Numbered from the stretch's first letter, positions 1 through 6,866 are shown. The stretch: DNA of 10,522 nucleotides from JAQGMJ01 sp036271855 (GCA_036271855.1 DATAZV010000352.1:1-10522); one strand, 5' to 3'. Program-made: numbers and translations. The notes: a model not told the origin generated them from the letters alone.

Positions 1-550
1 GTGGCCCACGCAGGCCCTTGCCTCCGGCCGCGAAGTGCACGGCAGCCGTTGCGGCATCATCGGCTTCGGGCGCATCGGCCAGCAGGTGGCAAAGCGCGTC
101 GCCGCAATGGACATGCAAATCCGCTACCACGGCCCGCGTCCCAAGGCAGGCGTGCCCTACGAATTCGTCGCCGACCTGCGCGAACTCGCCCGCTGGTCGG
201 ACTGCCTGGTGATCACCTGCGCCCTCACGCCGCAGACGCGCGGCATGGTGACTGCGCAAGTACTGGAAGCACTAGGCAGCGAAGGCTTCCTGGTCAATGT
301 GGCGCGCGGCGCAATCGTCGATGAACCGGCGCTGATCGCAGCGTTGCAAGACAAACGCATTGCCGGCGCCGGCCTGGACGTCTTCGCCGACGAACCCCAT
401 GTGCCGCCGGCATTGCTGCAACTGGACAATGTGGTGCTGGCGCCGCACATCGGCACCTCGACTAAGGAAAACCGCGACGAGCGCACGCGCAAGTTGCTGG
501 CGAACTTGCGTGCCCATTTCGCCGCAACCGCCATGCCCTACAAGGTCTAG
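1..550 (+). CDS. D-2-hydroxyacid dehydrogenase, NAD(P)-dependent (5' end outside window)
   Basis: This is the C-terminal part of a D-isomer-specific 2-hydroxyacid dehydrogenase, which interconverts a 2-oxo acid and a D-2-hydroxy acid with NAD(P)H in the cytoplasm. The reading frame is open from base 2 and gives 182 visible residues; the family is usually 310-330 residues, so roughly 40% is missing. The Rossmann glycine motif GFGRIG lies at 62-79. The catalytic Arg (in NVARGAIVDE, codon 305-307), Glu (DVFADEP, codon 392-394) and His (APHIGTST, codon 446-448) are all present with normal spacing. The second strand of the nucleotide fold ends in YHGPRPK; an arginine there, rather than an acidic residue, suggests NADP(H) preference (inference). 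The protein resembles glyoxylate/hydroxypyruvate or 2-ketogluconate reductases, but the exact substrate is unknown. The next gene starts 4 bp after its stop, so it is probably part of the same operon. Confidence 0.9.
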   Translation, partial: WPTQALASGREVHGSRCGIIGFGRIGQQVAKRVAAMDMQIRYHGPRPKAGVPYEFVADLRELARWSDCLVITCALTPQTRGMVTAQVLEALGSEGFLVNVARGAIVDEPALIAALQDKRIAGAGLDVFADEPHVPPALLQLDNVVLAPHIGTSTKENRDERTRKLLANLRAHFAATAMPYKV

Positions 551-554
551 CCGG

Positions 555-1211
555 ATGACTGAAGCGGCGTACGCCTATAAATTCCTGACCCAGCCGGAGG
601 TCCGGTTTCTCGAGGCAGCGTGCGAACGCCTGATCCCGGCAGATCAACTCGGTCCGGGCGCGCGTGAGGCCGGCGTGGCCTGCTTCATCGACGGACAACT
701 CGCCAGCCCCTGGGGCTTGCACGGCCGCCAATACCGCACCGGCCCCTGGCAGGAAGGCACGCCACAACAGGGCTTCCAGTCGCCGTTGACGCCGCAGGAA
801 ATCTATCGCGCCGGCATCCGCGAAATCGACATGCATTGCCGCGCGGAATACGCCAAGGCATTCCAGTTTCTCGACGCCGCATTGCAGGACGAACTCCTGC
901 ATCGGATGGAAGCCGATGATCTGCCCCTGCCGTCGCTTTCGTCCGGCTTGTTTTTCGCCCTGCTCCTGCGCAACACGATGGAAGGCTTTTTCGCCGACCC
1001 GCTCTACGGCGGCAATCGCGACAAGACCGGCTGGCGCCTGATCGGCTTTCCCGGCGTGGCGGCGGCCAACTACACCGAAGCGCTCGAAGATCACAACCAG
1101 CCCTATCTGGTCGAGCCGGTGAGCATTCTCGACATCGAGCAGCAGCGTGCCCAGGTCGATGCGCAGGGCTACGCAAAGCACATCAAGCTGCGCGTGGAGC
1201 CCAAGCCGTGA
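555..1211 (+). CDS. gluconate 2-dehydrogenase subunit 3 family protein (small subunit of a GMC dehydrogenase)
   Basis: A 218-residue protein of the gluconate 2-dehydrogenase subunit 3 (gamma) family, the small partner that stabilises the FAD-containing large subunit encoded next. The N-terminal segment FLTQPEVRFLEAACERLIP (residues 10-28) and the following GPGAREAGVACFIDG stretch (from about residue 33) match the family pattern. The ATG at 555 is preceded by AAGG at 542-545 with 9-nt spacing, which supports this start. Many small subunits of membrane-linked sugar or gluconate dehydrogenases carry a twin-arginine signal that exports the pair; none is visible here and the protein begins directly with the conserved domain. 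The complex may therefore be cytoplasmic, or the signal may be on another component. The last 4 bp overlap the GTG start of the large subunit, indicating coupled translation. Family assignment is good; the substrate is unknown. Confidence 0.82.
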   Translation: MTEAAYAYKFLTQPEVRFLEAACERLIPADQLGPGAREAGVACFIDGQLASPWGLHGRQYRTGPWQEGTPQQGFQSPLTPQEIYRAGIREIDMHCRAEYAKAFQFLDAALQDELLHRMEADDLPLPSLSSGLFFALLLRNTMEGFFADPLYGGNRDKTGWRLIGFPGVAAANYTEALEDHNQPYLVEPVSILDIEQQRAQVDAQGYAKHIKLRVEPKP

Positions 1212-2968
1212 CCACCCGGCTGCCGCCGGTGGACATCCTGGTGGTCGGCGTCGGCGTCGCCGGTTCCATCCTGTGCAAGGAACTGGCGGCCACCGGCCTG
1301 AAAATCGTCGGCCTCGAACGCGGGCGCATGATCGACCCGCAGCACGACTTCGCCATGCCCTACGCGCACGACGAGCTGAAGTACGACCGCCACAGCGACA
1401 TCCTGCAAAACCTGTCACGCGAAACACTCACCTTTCGCAACAAGATGCAGGAGAAAGCGCTGCCGATGCGCGAGATGGGCTCCTTCAAGCCGGGCGAATG
1501 CGTAGGCGGCGCCGGCATGCACTGGGGCGCGCACGCCCGGCGCTTTTTGCCCTGGGACTTCGAAGTGCGCAGCCGCACGCTCGACCGCTACGGCACCAAC
1601 CACATGCCGGAAGACTGGACCGGGCAGGACTGGGGCCTGAGCTACGACGAGATCGAGTCCTACTACGACCAGTTCGAGCACATCTACGGCGTCGGCGGCA
1701 AGGCCGGCAATCTCGAAGGCGCGATCCAGCCCGGCGGCAATCCCTTCGAGGGCACGCGCTCGCGCGAATTCCCCAACCCCGCGAGCCAGCGCACTTATGC
1801 AGGCGCGCTGTTCGCCGAAGCCGCGCAGTCGCTGGGCAAGACGCCGTTCCAGAATCCGACGGCGGCGATGACCAGCCCCTACACCAACCTGTACAAGATG
1901 ACGCTGGGCCAGTGCGTGCGCGGCGGCTTTTGCAACAGCCACGGCTGCGCCATGGGCGCCAAGGCCAGCCCGCTGACCACGGTGATTCCCACGCTGGCCA
2001 AACACCCGAATTTCGAGCTGCGCACCCACACCAATGTGACGCGTGTCGATCTGGATTCGGACGGCAAACGCGCCATCGGTGTCACCTACATCGACGCGCG
2101 CGGCCGTGAAGTGCACCAGCCCGCAGACCTCGTCATCCTGGCTTCGTACACTTTCAACAACACCCGTCTGCTGCTGCTTTCCGGCATCGGCAAGCCCTAC
2201 GACCCGGTCGCCAACCAGGGCGTCGTCGGCCGCAACTATGCGTATCAGACTGGCGCCCGCGTCGCGATGTTTTTCGACGACAAGGTGTTCAATCCCTTCA
2301 TGGGCGGCGGCGCGCTCACCACCTCGATCGACGACTACAACGGCGACAACTTCGACCATGCGGGCCAAGGCTTCATCGGTGGCGCCTACCTGGCGGCTCA
2401 GAGCAACGGCGCCACACCGATCCGCTCGATCAACGTGCCGCCGGGCACACCGCGCTGGGGCGGCGAGTGGAAACAGGCCGCCGCACAAAACTACAACCGC
2501 AATTTCTCCATCTACGCCCATGGCGGCTGCCAAAGCCGGCGCGGCAATTATCTCGACCTCGATCCGACCTACCGCGACGCCAACGGCCTGCCGCTGCTGC
2601 GCATGACTTTCGACTGGGGCGAGAACGAGCAGCGCCTCTCCGCCTACGCCATCGAACGCGCGCTGGAGATCGCCAAGCTCATCGGCCCCGCCAAGCTCGG
2701 CGTCCATCCGCTGTCAAAAACCTACTCCATCGTGCCCTACCAAAGCACCCACAACGTCGGCGGCGCCGCCATGGGCGCCGACCCCGCCACCAGCGTGGTC
2801 AACAAATACTTGCAGTCCTGGGACGTGCCCAACGTATTCGTCGTCGGCGCCAGCGCCTTTCCGCAAAACAGCGCCAACCCGCCAACCCTCACCGTCGGCG
2901 CCCTCGCCTGCTGGACCGCCGATGCGATCAAGGACGAGTACCTGGCCAAACCGCGGCCCCTGGCCTGA
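1208..2968 (+). CDS. GMC-family FAD-dependent oxidoreductase (gluconate 2-dehydrogenase large-subunit type)
   Basis: A 586-residue flavoprotein that should oxidise an alcohol group of a sugar, sugar acid or related compound using FAD. The dinucleotide-binding motif GVGVAG (residues 14-19) is followed by Glu37 in VGLERG for the ribose. A second FAD-binding stretch, CVGGAGMHWG, spans 98-107. Three cysteines occur at 236, 242 and 247 (C-x5-C-x4-C, followed by a GAK motif). Related FAD glucose dehydrogenase complexes have a cysteine-rich segment near this place that holds an iron-sulfur cluster, so one is possible here (inference). The catalytic pair is His515 in STHNVGG and Asn557 in NSANPPT. 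The start is GTG at 1208, with GGAG at 1196-1199 (8-nt spacing) and an overlap with the small-subunit gene. There is no signal peptide. No cytochrome c subunit, the usual electron acceptor, is encoded in this window. The last base of the stop overlaps the next start. Confidence 0.9.
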   Translation: MTTRLPPVDILVVGVGVAGSILCKELAATGLKIVGLERGRMIDPQHDFAMPYAHDELKYDRHSDILQNLSRETLTFRNKMQEKALPMREMGSFKPGECVGGAGMHWGAHARRFLPWDFEVRSRTLDRYGTNHMPEDWTGQDWGLSYDEIESYYDQFEHIYGVGGKAGNLEGAIQPGGNPFEGTRSREFPNPASQRTYAGALFAEAAQSLGKTPFQNPTAAMTSPYTNLYKMTLGQCVRGGFCNSHGCAMGAKASPLTTVIPTLAKHPNFELRTHTNVTRVDLDSDGKRAIGVTYIDARGREVHQPADLVILASYTFNNTRLLLLSGIGKPYDPVANQGVVGRNYAYQTGARVAMFFDDKVFNPFMGGGALTTSIDDYNGDNFDHAGQGFIGGAYLAAQSNGATPIRSINVPPGTPRWGGEWKQAAAQNYNRNFSIYAHGGCQSRRGNYLDLDPTYRDANGLPLLRMTFDWGENEQRLSAYAIERALEIAKLIGPAKLGVHPLSKTYSIVPYQSTHNVGGAAMGADPATSVVNKYLQSWDVPNVFVVGASAFPQNSANPPTLTVGALACWTADAIKDEYLAKPRPLA

Positions 2969-4131
2969 TGCATTTTCTCGACGCCCACAACATCCACGAC
3001 CTGCGCGAAGCCGCAAAGCAGCGCCTGCCCCGGGTCTGCTTCGAGTGGCTCGAAGGCGGCACCGAAGACCACCTCACCTGGCGCCGCAACCGCGCAGCCT
3101 TCGAAGACATCCGCTTCAGCCCGCACGTGCTGGTCAACGTCGGTAATCGTTCGCAAAAGACTGAACTTTTCGGCAAGACCTTCGACTCACCTTTCGGCAT
3201 CGCCCCCACCGGTGCCGCCGGCCTCTATGGCTACCGCGCCGACATCGCCCTGGCGCGAGCGGCGCAGCAGGCTGGCGTGCCGTTCATCCTCAGCACCGCC
3301 TCGTTCGATCCGCTCGAAGAGGTTGCCAGGGCGGCTACCGGCGCCACGCTGTGGTTCCAGCTCTACATGTCGAAAAACCGCGAGACTGCCGGCCGCCTGG
3401 TGCAGCGCGCGTTCGACGCCGGCTTCGAAGCGCTGGTGGTGACCGGCGACGTGCCGATGATCGGCAACCGCGAGTACAACAAGCGCAACCGTTTCAGCGC
3501 TCCGTTTCGCCTCACCTCAAGCACCCTGCTCGACGGCCTGTTGCATCCGCGCTGGCTTGCCGGCGTGTTCCTGAAAACCCTGCTGGATTCCGGCGTGCCG
3601 CGCTACCAGAACGACGACAGCCCGCCCAACACCCAGAGCATCGTCGCCGCGCCGGTCGCCTCTTTCCAGGCGCGGCGTGACGAACTCGACTGGGACGATT
3701 TCGATTGGCTGCGCCAGCACTGGCCGCGCAAGCTCTACCTCAAGGGCGTGCTGCGCGCCGACGATGCATTGCTGGCCAAACAGCACGGCGCCGACGGCGT
3801 GTTCGTCTCCAACCACGGCGGCCGCCAGCTCGACGGCGCACCGGCACCGATCGAGGTCTTGCCGGCGATCCGCGCTGCCGTCGGTCCTGACTTCAAGGTG
3901 ATGCTCGACGGCGGCATCCAGCGCGGCAGCGACGTCGCCAAGGCACTGGCGCTGGGCGCCGACATGGCCTTCGTCGGCCGTGCCACGCTCTACGGCCTGG
4001 CGGCCGGCGGCGAGCCGGGTGTGCGCCATGCGTTGGCGCTGTTGCGCGGCGAACTCGACCGCGTCATGGCGCTGCTGGGCGTACGCTCGGTCGCGGAAAT
4101 CGGCCCCGGCTGCCTGTACGTGAAAGCCTAG
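2968..4131 (+). CDS. FMN-dependent alpha-hydroxyacid dehydrogenase (lactate/mandelate dehydrogenase family)
   Basis: A 387-residue TIM-barrel flavoprotein that should oxidise an L-2-hydroxy acid to a 2-oxo acid. The length is normal for LldD, mandelate dehydrogenase and glycolate oxidase. Visible active-site residues are Tyr133 (QLYM), Asp161 (TGDVP), Lys259 (LKGV), and His283 and Arg286 in SNHGGRQLDG, the base and the carboxylate-binding arginine. The FMN phosphate-binding segment is DGGIQRGSD at 314-322. The N-terminal motif that normally contains the substrate-binding tyrosine (Tyr24 of glycolate oxidase, in YDYY) reads FEWL here, with Trp27 in its place, so substrate choice may differ from the known enzymes. 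The ATG shares its A with the TGA of the preceding gene and no clear ribosome-binding site is seen, so translation is probably coupled to the GMC subunit. The family is certain; the specific substrate is not. Confidence 0.92.
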   Translation: MHFLDAHNIHDLREAAKQRLPRVCFEWLEGGTEDHLTWRRNRAAFEDIRFSPHVLVNVGNRSQKTELFGKTFDSPFGIAPTGAAGLYGYRADIALARAAQQAGVPFILSTASFDPLEEVARAATGATLWFQLYMSKNRETAGRLVQRAFDAGFEALVVTGDVPMIGNREYNKRNRFSAPFRLTSSTLLDGLLHPRWLAGVFLKTLLDSGVPRYQNDDSPPNTQSIVAAPVASFQARRDELDWDDFDWLRQHWPRKLYLKGVLRADDALLAKQHGADGVFVSNHGGRQLDGAPAPIEVLPAIRAAVGPDFKVMLDGGIQRGSDVAKALALGADMAFVGRATLYGLAAGGEPGVRHALALLRGELDRVMALLGVRSVAEIGPGCLYVKA

Positions 4132-4270
4132 CCAGGCCGGTGCCACCGCTCCGCGCAGCCGGCAAATAAGCTCCCTTTCGCCGCCGGGAGAGCTATCATT
4201 CGCTCCCCAAAATTTGCCGTGCCGCTCCCGGAGCGGCATTGCGCCAACGGCAACTCCCTTCTCAGCCACC
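4132..4270 (+). promoter_or_regulatory. intergenic leader with inverted repeats before the enolase-superfamily gene
   Basis: This is the only sizeable gap in the left cluster. It holds a perfect inverted repeat at 4220-4238 (TGCCGCT, 5-nt loop, AGCGGCA; the pairing can extend two bases further on paper). A TATCAT hexamer at 4194-4199 could serve as a -10 box, but I find no convincing -35. Three short blocks, CTCCC (4171-4175), GGGAG (4186-4190) and CTCCC (4203-4207), can pair in alternative ways. The region may terminate the upstream transcript, start a new one, or act as an operator. None of the hairpins has a clear T-tract. Confidence 0.35.
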
Positions 4271-5368
4271 ATGAAAATCACCAAACTGCGCCGCCGCGCC
4301 ATCAGCGTGCCGCTGCCCAAGGCCATTCCCAGCGCCAAGATCATCATGCGCAGCATCGACTGCGTGCTGGTCTACCTGGACACTGACGAAGGCCTCACCG
4401 GCGAAGGCCTGGTGTTTACGCTGAACGGCACACGCCTGAAGGTGCTCGACGAAATGATCGCCAGCCTTGAGCCGCTGGTGGTCGGCCTGGAGCCGGAGCA
4501 AGGCGCCGCATTTTTCGTGCGTGCCTGGAACGAGATCGGCTTTCTCGGGCGCACCGGCGTCGCCATCATCGGCCTCTCGGCCATCGACATGGCGTTGTGG
4601 GACTTGCGCGGCAAGGCGGCAGATCTCAACGTCAGCCGCCTGATCGGCAGCCTGCGCGACACTCTGCCGGTCTACCGCAGCAACGGCTTGCGCCTGAATA
4701 CCGACATCGCCGGCCTGCAGGAAGAGGCCGCCGGCTTTGTCGCCCAGGGCTTTCGCGCGGTGAAAATGTCGCTCGGCAATCCGAAGATGGCGGACGACGT
4801 CGCACGCGTGAAGGCGGTGCGCGAAGCCATCGGCCCTGATATCCAGTTGATGACCGACTGCAACCAGCAGTTCAACGCCGCGCATGCGATTCGCCTGGGA
4901 CGCCTGCTCGAACCCTACAACCTCGCCTGGATCGAGGAGCCCGTGCCCTCGCACAACCACGCAGCCGAAGCGCAAATTGCCGCCGCGCTGGATACGCCGA
5001 TCGCCAGCGGCGAAAACGAATATACCCACGCCGGCATGCTCGACATGCTGCAGCACAAGTCCGCCGACATTTTGATGCCGGACATGCAGCGCATGGGTGG
5101 CCCCAGCGAGATGATCAAGGTGGCGCACCTGTGCGATGCGTTCAAAACCCCGATCTCACCGCACCTGTTCTGCGAAATGACCCTGTCGCTGGCCGCCGCC
5201 CTACCGGGCGTGATGATCGGCGAATACATTCATTGGTTCGAGCCCCTGTACTCGACGCGCATCCAGCTCAACGACAAAGGCGAAGCCATCGTCCCCAAAG
5301 AACCCGGCTGGGGTATGCGCTTCGACCCCGACGCAGTCGAACGTTTTGCCTACAAAGACAGCAACTAA
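4271..5368 (+). CDS. mandelate racemase/muconate lactonizing enzyme family protein (enolase superfamily)
   Basis: A 365-residue enolase-superfamily enzyme of the mandelate racemase subgroup, which removes the proton alpha to a carboxylate with Mg2+; most members are sugar-acid dehydratases. Its positions match mandelate racemase with a constant shift of one: metal ligands Asp196, Glu222 (IEEP) and Glu248 (SGENE), the Asp271 (MPDMQRMGG) and His298 (SPHLF) dyad, and Glu318 (GEY). Lys165 matches Lys164, but Ser167 replaces the catalytic Lys166 (VKMSLG instead of VKxK). Two-base racemisation is therefore unlikely, and a His-dependent dehydratase or epimerase-like reaction is more probable (inference). 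The ATG at 4271 gives the family's usual N-terminus (MKITKLRR); a TTG in the same frame at 4214 would add residues unlike the family. There is no obvious ribosome-binding site before the start. The gene ends 7 bp before the binding-protein gene. Confidence 0.92.
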   Translation: MKITKLRRRAISVPLPKAIPSAKIIMRSIDCVLVYLDTDEGLTGEGLVFTLNGTRLKVLDEMIASLEPLVVGLEPEQGAAFFVRAWNEIGFLGRTGVAIIGLSAIDMALWDLRGKAADLNVSRLIGSLRDTLPVYRSNGLRLNTDIAGLQEEAAGFVAQGFRAVKMSLGNPKMADDVARVKAVREAIGPDIQLMTDCNQQFNAAHAIRLGRLLEPYNLAWIEEPVPSHNHAAEAQIAAALDTPIASGENEYTHAGMLDMLQHKSADILMPDMQRMGGPSEMIKVAHLCDAFKTPISPHLFCEMTLSLAAALPGVMIGEYIHWFEPLYSTRIQLNDKGEAIVPKEPGWGMRFDPDAVERFAYKDSN

Positions 5369-5375
5369 CACCATC

Positions 5376-6368
5376 ATGACGACCTCTCCCCTCTCCCGCC
5401 GCCGCCTGCTGCAACTCGCCGCCGCCTCCCTTTTGCCGCAAGCGCCGCGCGCCTTCGCCCAGGCTGGCGACTTTCCGCGCAAGGCGGTCACCATGATCGT
5501 GCCCTACACCGCCGGCGGCGGTGTAGATACGCTGGTGCGCCTGATGCTGCCGTCGCTTACCAGCCAGCTTGGCCAGCCGGTGATCATCGACAACCGGCCC
5601 GGCGTCTCCGGCATTGTCGGCGCGCAAATCGCGTCCCACGCCACGCCGGACGGCTACACCCTGCTGGCGGGAAACCTCACCACCAACGTGATGAACGGCC
5701 TGCTACTGAAAAATCCCGGCTACCGGCCCGAGCACGACTTCGCCCCGCTGGCGCTGGTCAACAGCTTCCCCATGGTGCTGGTGGTCAATCCGCAAAGCCG
5801 CTTCAAGTCCGTGCCGGAGGTAATCGCGGCAGCGAAGGCCGACCCGGACGGCCTCACCTACGGCTCCAGCGGCATCGGCAGCGCCCAGCACCTGGCCGCC
5901 GCGCTGTTTCAGGATGCCACCAAGACGCGCATGCGCCACGTACCCTACAAGGGCGGCAACGGCACCATGACGGATTTGATCGGCGGCCAGCTCGACATGG
6001 CCTTCGAGGTGGCGCCGGTGGCCGGCCCTTTCGTGCGCAACGGCCGCCTGCGCGCCCTGGGTATCACCAGCAATCGCGAAATCGCCGCCCTGCCGGGCGT
6101 CAAGCCGATCGCGCAATCCGGCTTGCCCGGCTACGAGATGGTGTTCTGGAACGCCTTCTTTGCGCCCCTGGGCACGCCCGCGCCGATGGTCGATCGATTG
6201 AGCAAGGTGATTCTCACCACTATCGCCTCGAAGGAATTCCAGGACAAGATGAACGAAATGGGCGCGATCGCCGGCGGCCTGGCCGGCGCCGAGTTCATCG
6301 CCTTCCAGCGCGCCGAGCAGGCGAAGTGGTCGCGCCTGGTGAAGGCGATGGACATCCAGCCGGAGTAG
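5376..6368 (+). CDS. Bug-type tripartite tricarboxylate transporter substrate-binding protein
   Basis: A 330-residue periplasmic solute-binding protein of the Bug (TctC-like) family, which captures organic acids, often carboxylates, for uptake. The N-terminus has a twin-arginine-like signal, SRRRLLQ (residues 7-13), then a hydrophobic stretch and a likely cut after AFA (residue 28), so export through Tat is possible. Family hallmarks follow: PYTAGGGVDTL near the mature N-terminus, YGSSGIGSAQHLAA, and VPYKGGNGTMTDLIGGQLD. The ATG at 5376 was chosen because it places the signal peptide correctly; a TTG at 5346 lies inside the preceding gene. No TctA or TctB membrane subunits are encoded in the window, which is common for this greatly expanded family. 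Its place 7 bp after the enolase-superfamily gene suggests that its ligand is the substrate of that enzyme or a close relative. Confidence 0.93.
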   Translation: MTTSPLSRRRLLQLAAASLLPQAPRAFAQAGDFPRKAVTMIVPYTAGGGVDTLVRLMLPSLTSQLGQPVIIDNRPGVSGIVGAQIASHATPDGYTLLAGNLTTNVMNGLLLKNPGYRPEHDFAPLALVNSFPMVLVVNPQSRFKSVPEVIAAAKADPDGLTYGSSGIGSAQHLAAALFQDATKTRMRHVPYKGGNGTMTDLIGGQLDMAFEVAPVAGPFVRNGRLRALGITSNREIAALPGVKPIAQSGLPGYEMVFWNAFFAPLGTPAPMVDRLSKVILTTIASKEFQDKMNEMGAIAGGLAGAEFIAFQRAEQAKWSRLVKAMDIQPE

Positions 6369-6374
6369 AGGGCC

Positions 6375-6391
6375 AGGCGCGCGCCGCGCCT
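6375..6391. terminator. GC-rich hairpin between convergent genes
   Basis: A perfect 7-bp inverted repeat (AGGCGCG, loop CGC, CGCGCCT) fills the 21-bp gap between the two convergent transcripts and overlaps the stop codon of the lipoprotein gene. It has no T-tract on either side, so intrinsic termination is uncertain. It could instead mark transcript 3' ends or block read-through between the opposing operons. Confidence 0.35.
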
Positions 6392-6845
6392 AGTGCTCGA
6401 GGAAAATCGTCTCGACCTTGTGCTGCGGGTTGACCACGAAGGTGAGCATGGTGGCAGCGTCAGGGAAGTAGGTATAGGCGGTCTGCTCCGGCGTGCGGAT
6501 GATCTTCGCCCGACCCAGCAGCGCCAGCATGCCTTCTTCGCTGTCGCCGATGGCCACCCCCATCACCGGGGTCGCATAGGGTGCGTCCAGGCGCACGGTG
6601 GATACTTTCAGGTTCGCATCGAACAGCACCTTGATGCCGGTGTGAATGACAATCTCGCGCGCCGCGCCGCGCTGCTGCGGTTCCACGCCGGTGTTCAGGG
6701 CCTTTTGTACCTCGGCCACCGTCGCCCCGAGGCGCACCGGCGCGCCATTGGGCTGGCCGACGACGCCCGAAGTGAGTCCGGCGGTGCCGCAGCCCGCCAT
6801 CAGCATGCAGACCGTGGCGGATACGAAGAAGCTTGCGTATTTCAT
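6390..6845 (-). CDS. putative outer-membrane lipoprotein with two similar halves
   Basis: A 151-residue predicted lipoprotein of unknown function. The N-terminal hydrophobic segment ends in LMAGC with Cys19 as the probable lipidation site; no Asp follows at +2, which favours the outer membrane. The start at 6845 is supported by AAGG 7 nt upstream and by correct placement of the signal peptide; a GTG at 6866 in the same frame would lengthen the N-terminus without need. The mature part seems to hold two units of the same design: a short helix motif (LGATVAEVQKAL at 39-50; IGDSEEGMLALLG at 99-111) followed by paired strands (IKVLFDANLKVSTVRL at 71-86; LTFVVNPQHKVETIFL at 134-149). This layout recalls BamE/SmpA-type folds, though I see no clear BamE signature. 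The gene lies 21 bp after recN and is probably co-transcribed with it. In E. coli, recN is followed by bamE. Confidence 0.72.
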   Translation of the reverse strand: MKYASFFVSATVCMLMAGCGTAGLTSGVVGQPNGAPVRLGATVAEVQKALNTGVEPQQRGAAREIVIHTGIKVLFDANLKVSTVRLDAPYATPVMGVAIGDSEEGMLALLGRAKIIRTPEQTAYTYFPDAATMLTFVVNPQHKVETIFLEH

Positions 6846-6866
6846 CCCGGAACCTTGACTCGCCAC

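Noticed and set aside
462..1427. 321-codon antisense open frame across the small-subunit gene
   Set aside because: Arg/Gly/Ala-rich shadow without motifs, overlapping three supported + strand genes.
1415..2707. 430-codon open frame antisense to the GMC oxidoreductase gene
   Set aside because: The composition (Val, Ala, Gly, Asp, Arg rich) is that of a shadow frame, and the + strand gene has complete family motifs.
4214..4270. Upstream TTG start for the enolase-superfamily gene
   Set aside because: It would add 19 residues unlike the family and place the palindrome inside the coding region; the ATG at 4271 gives the usual N-terminus.
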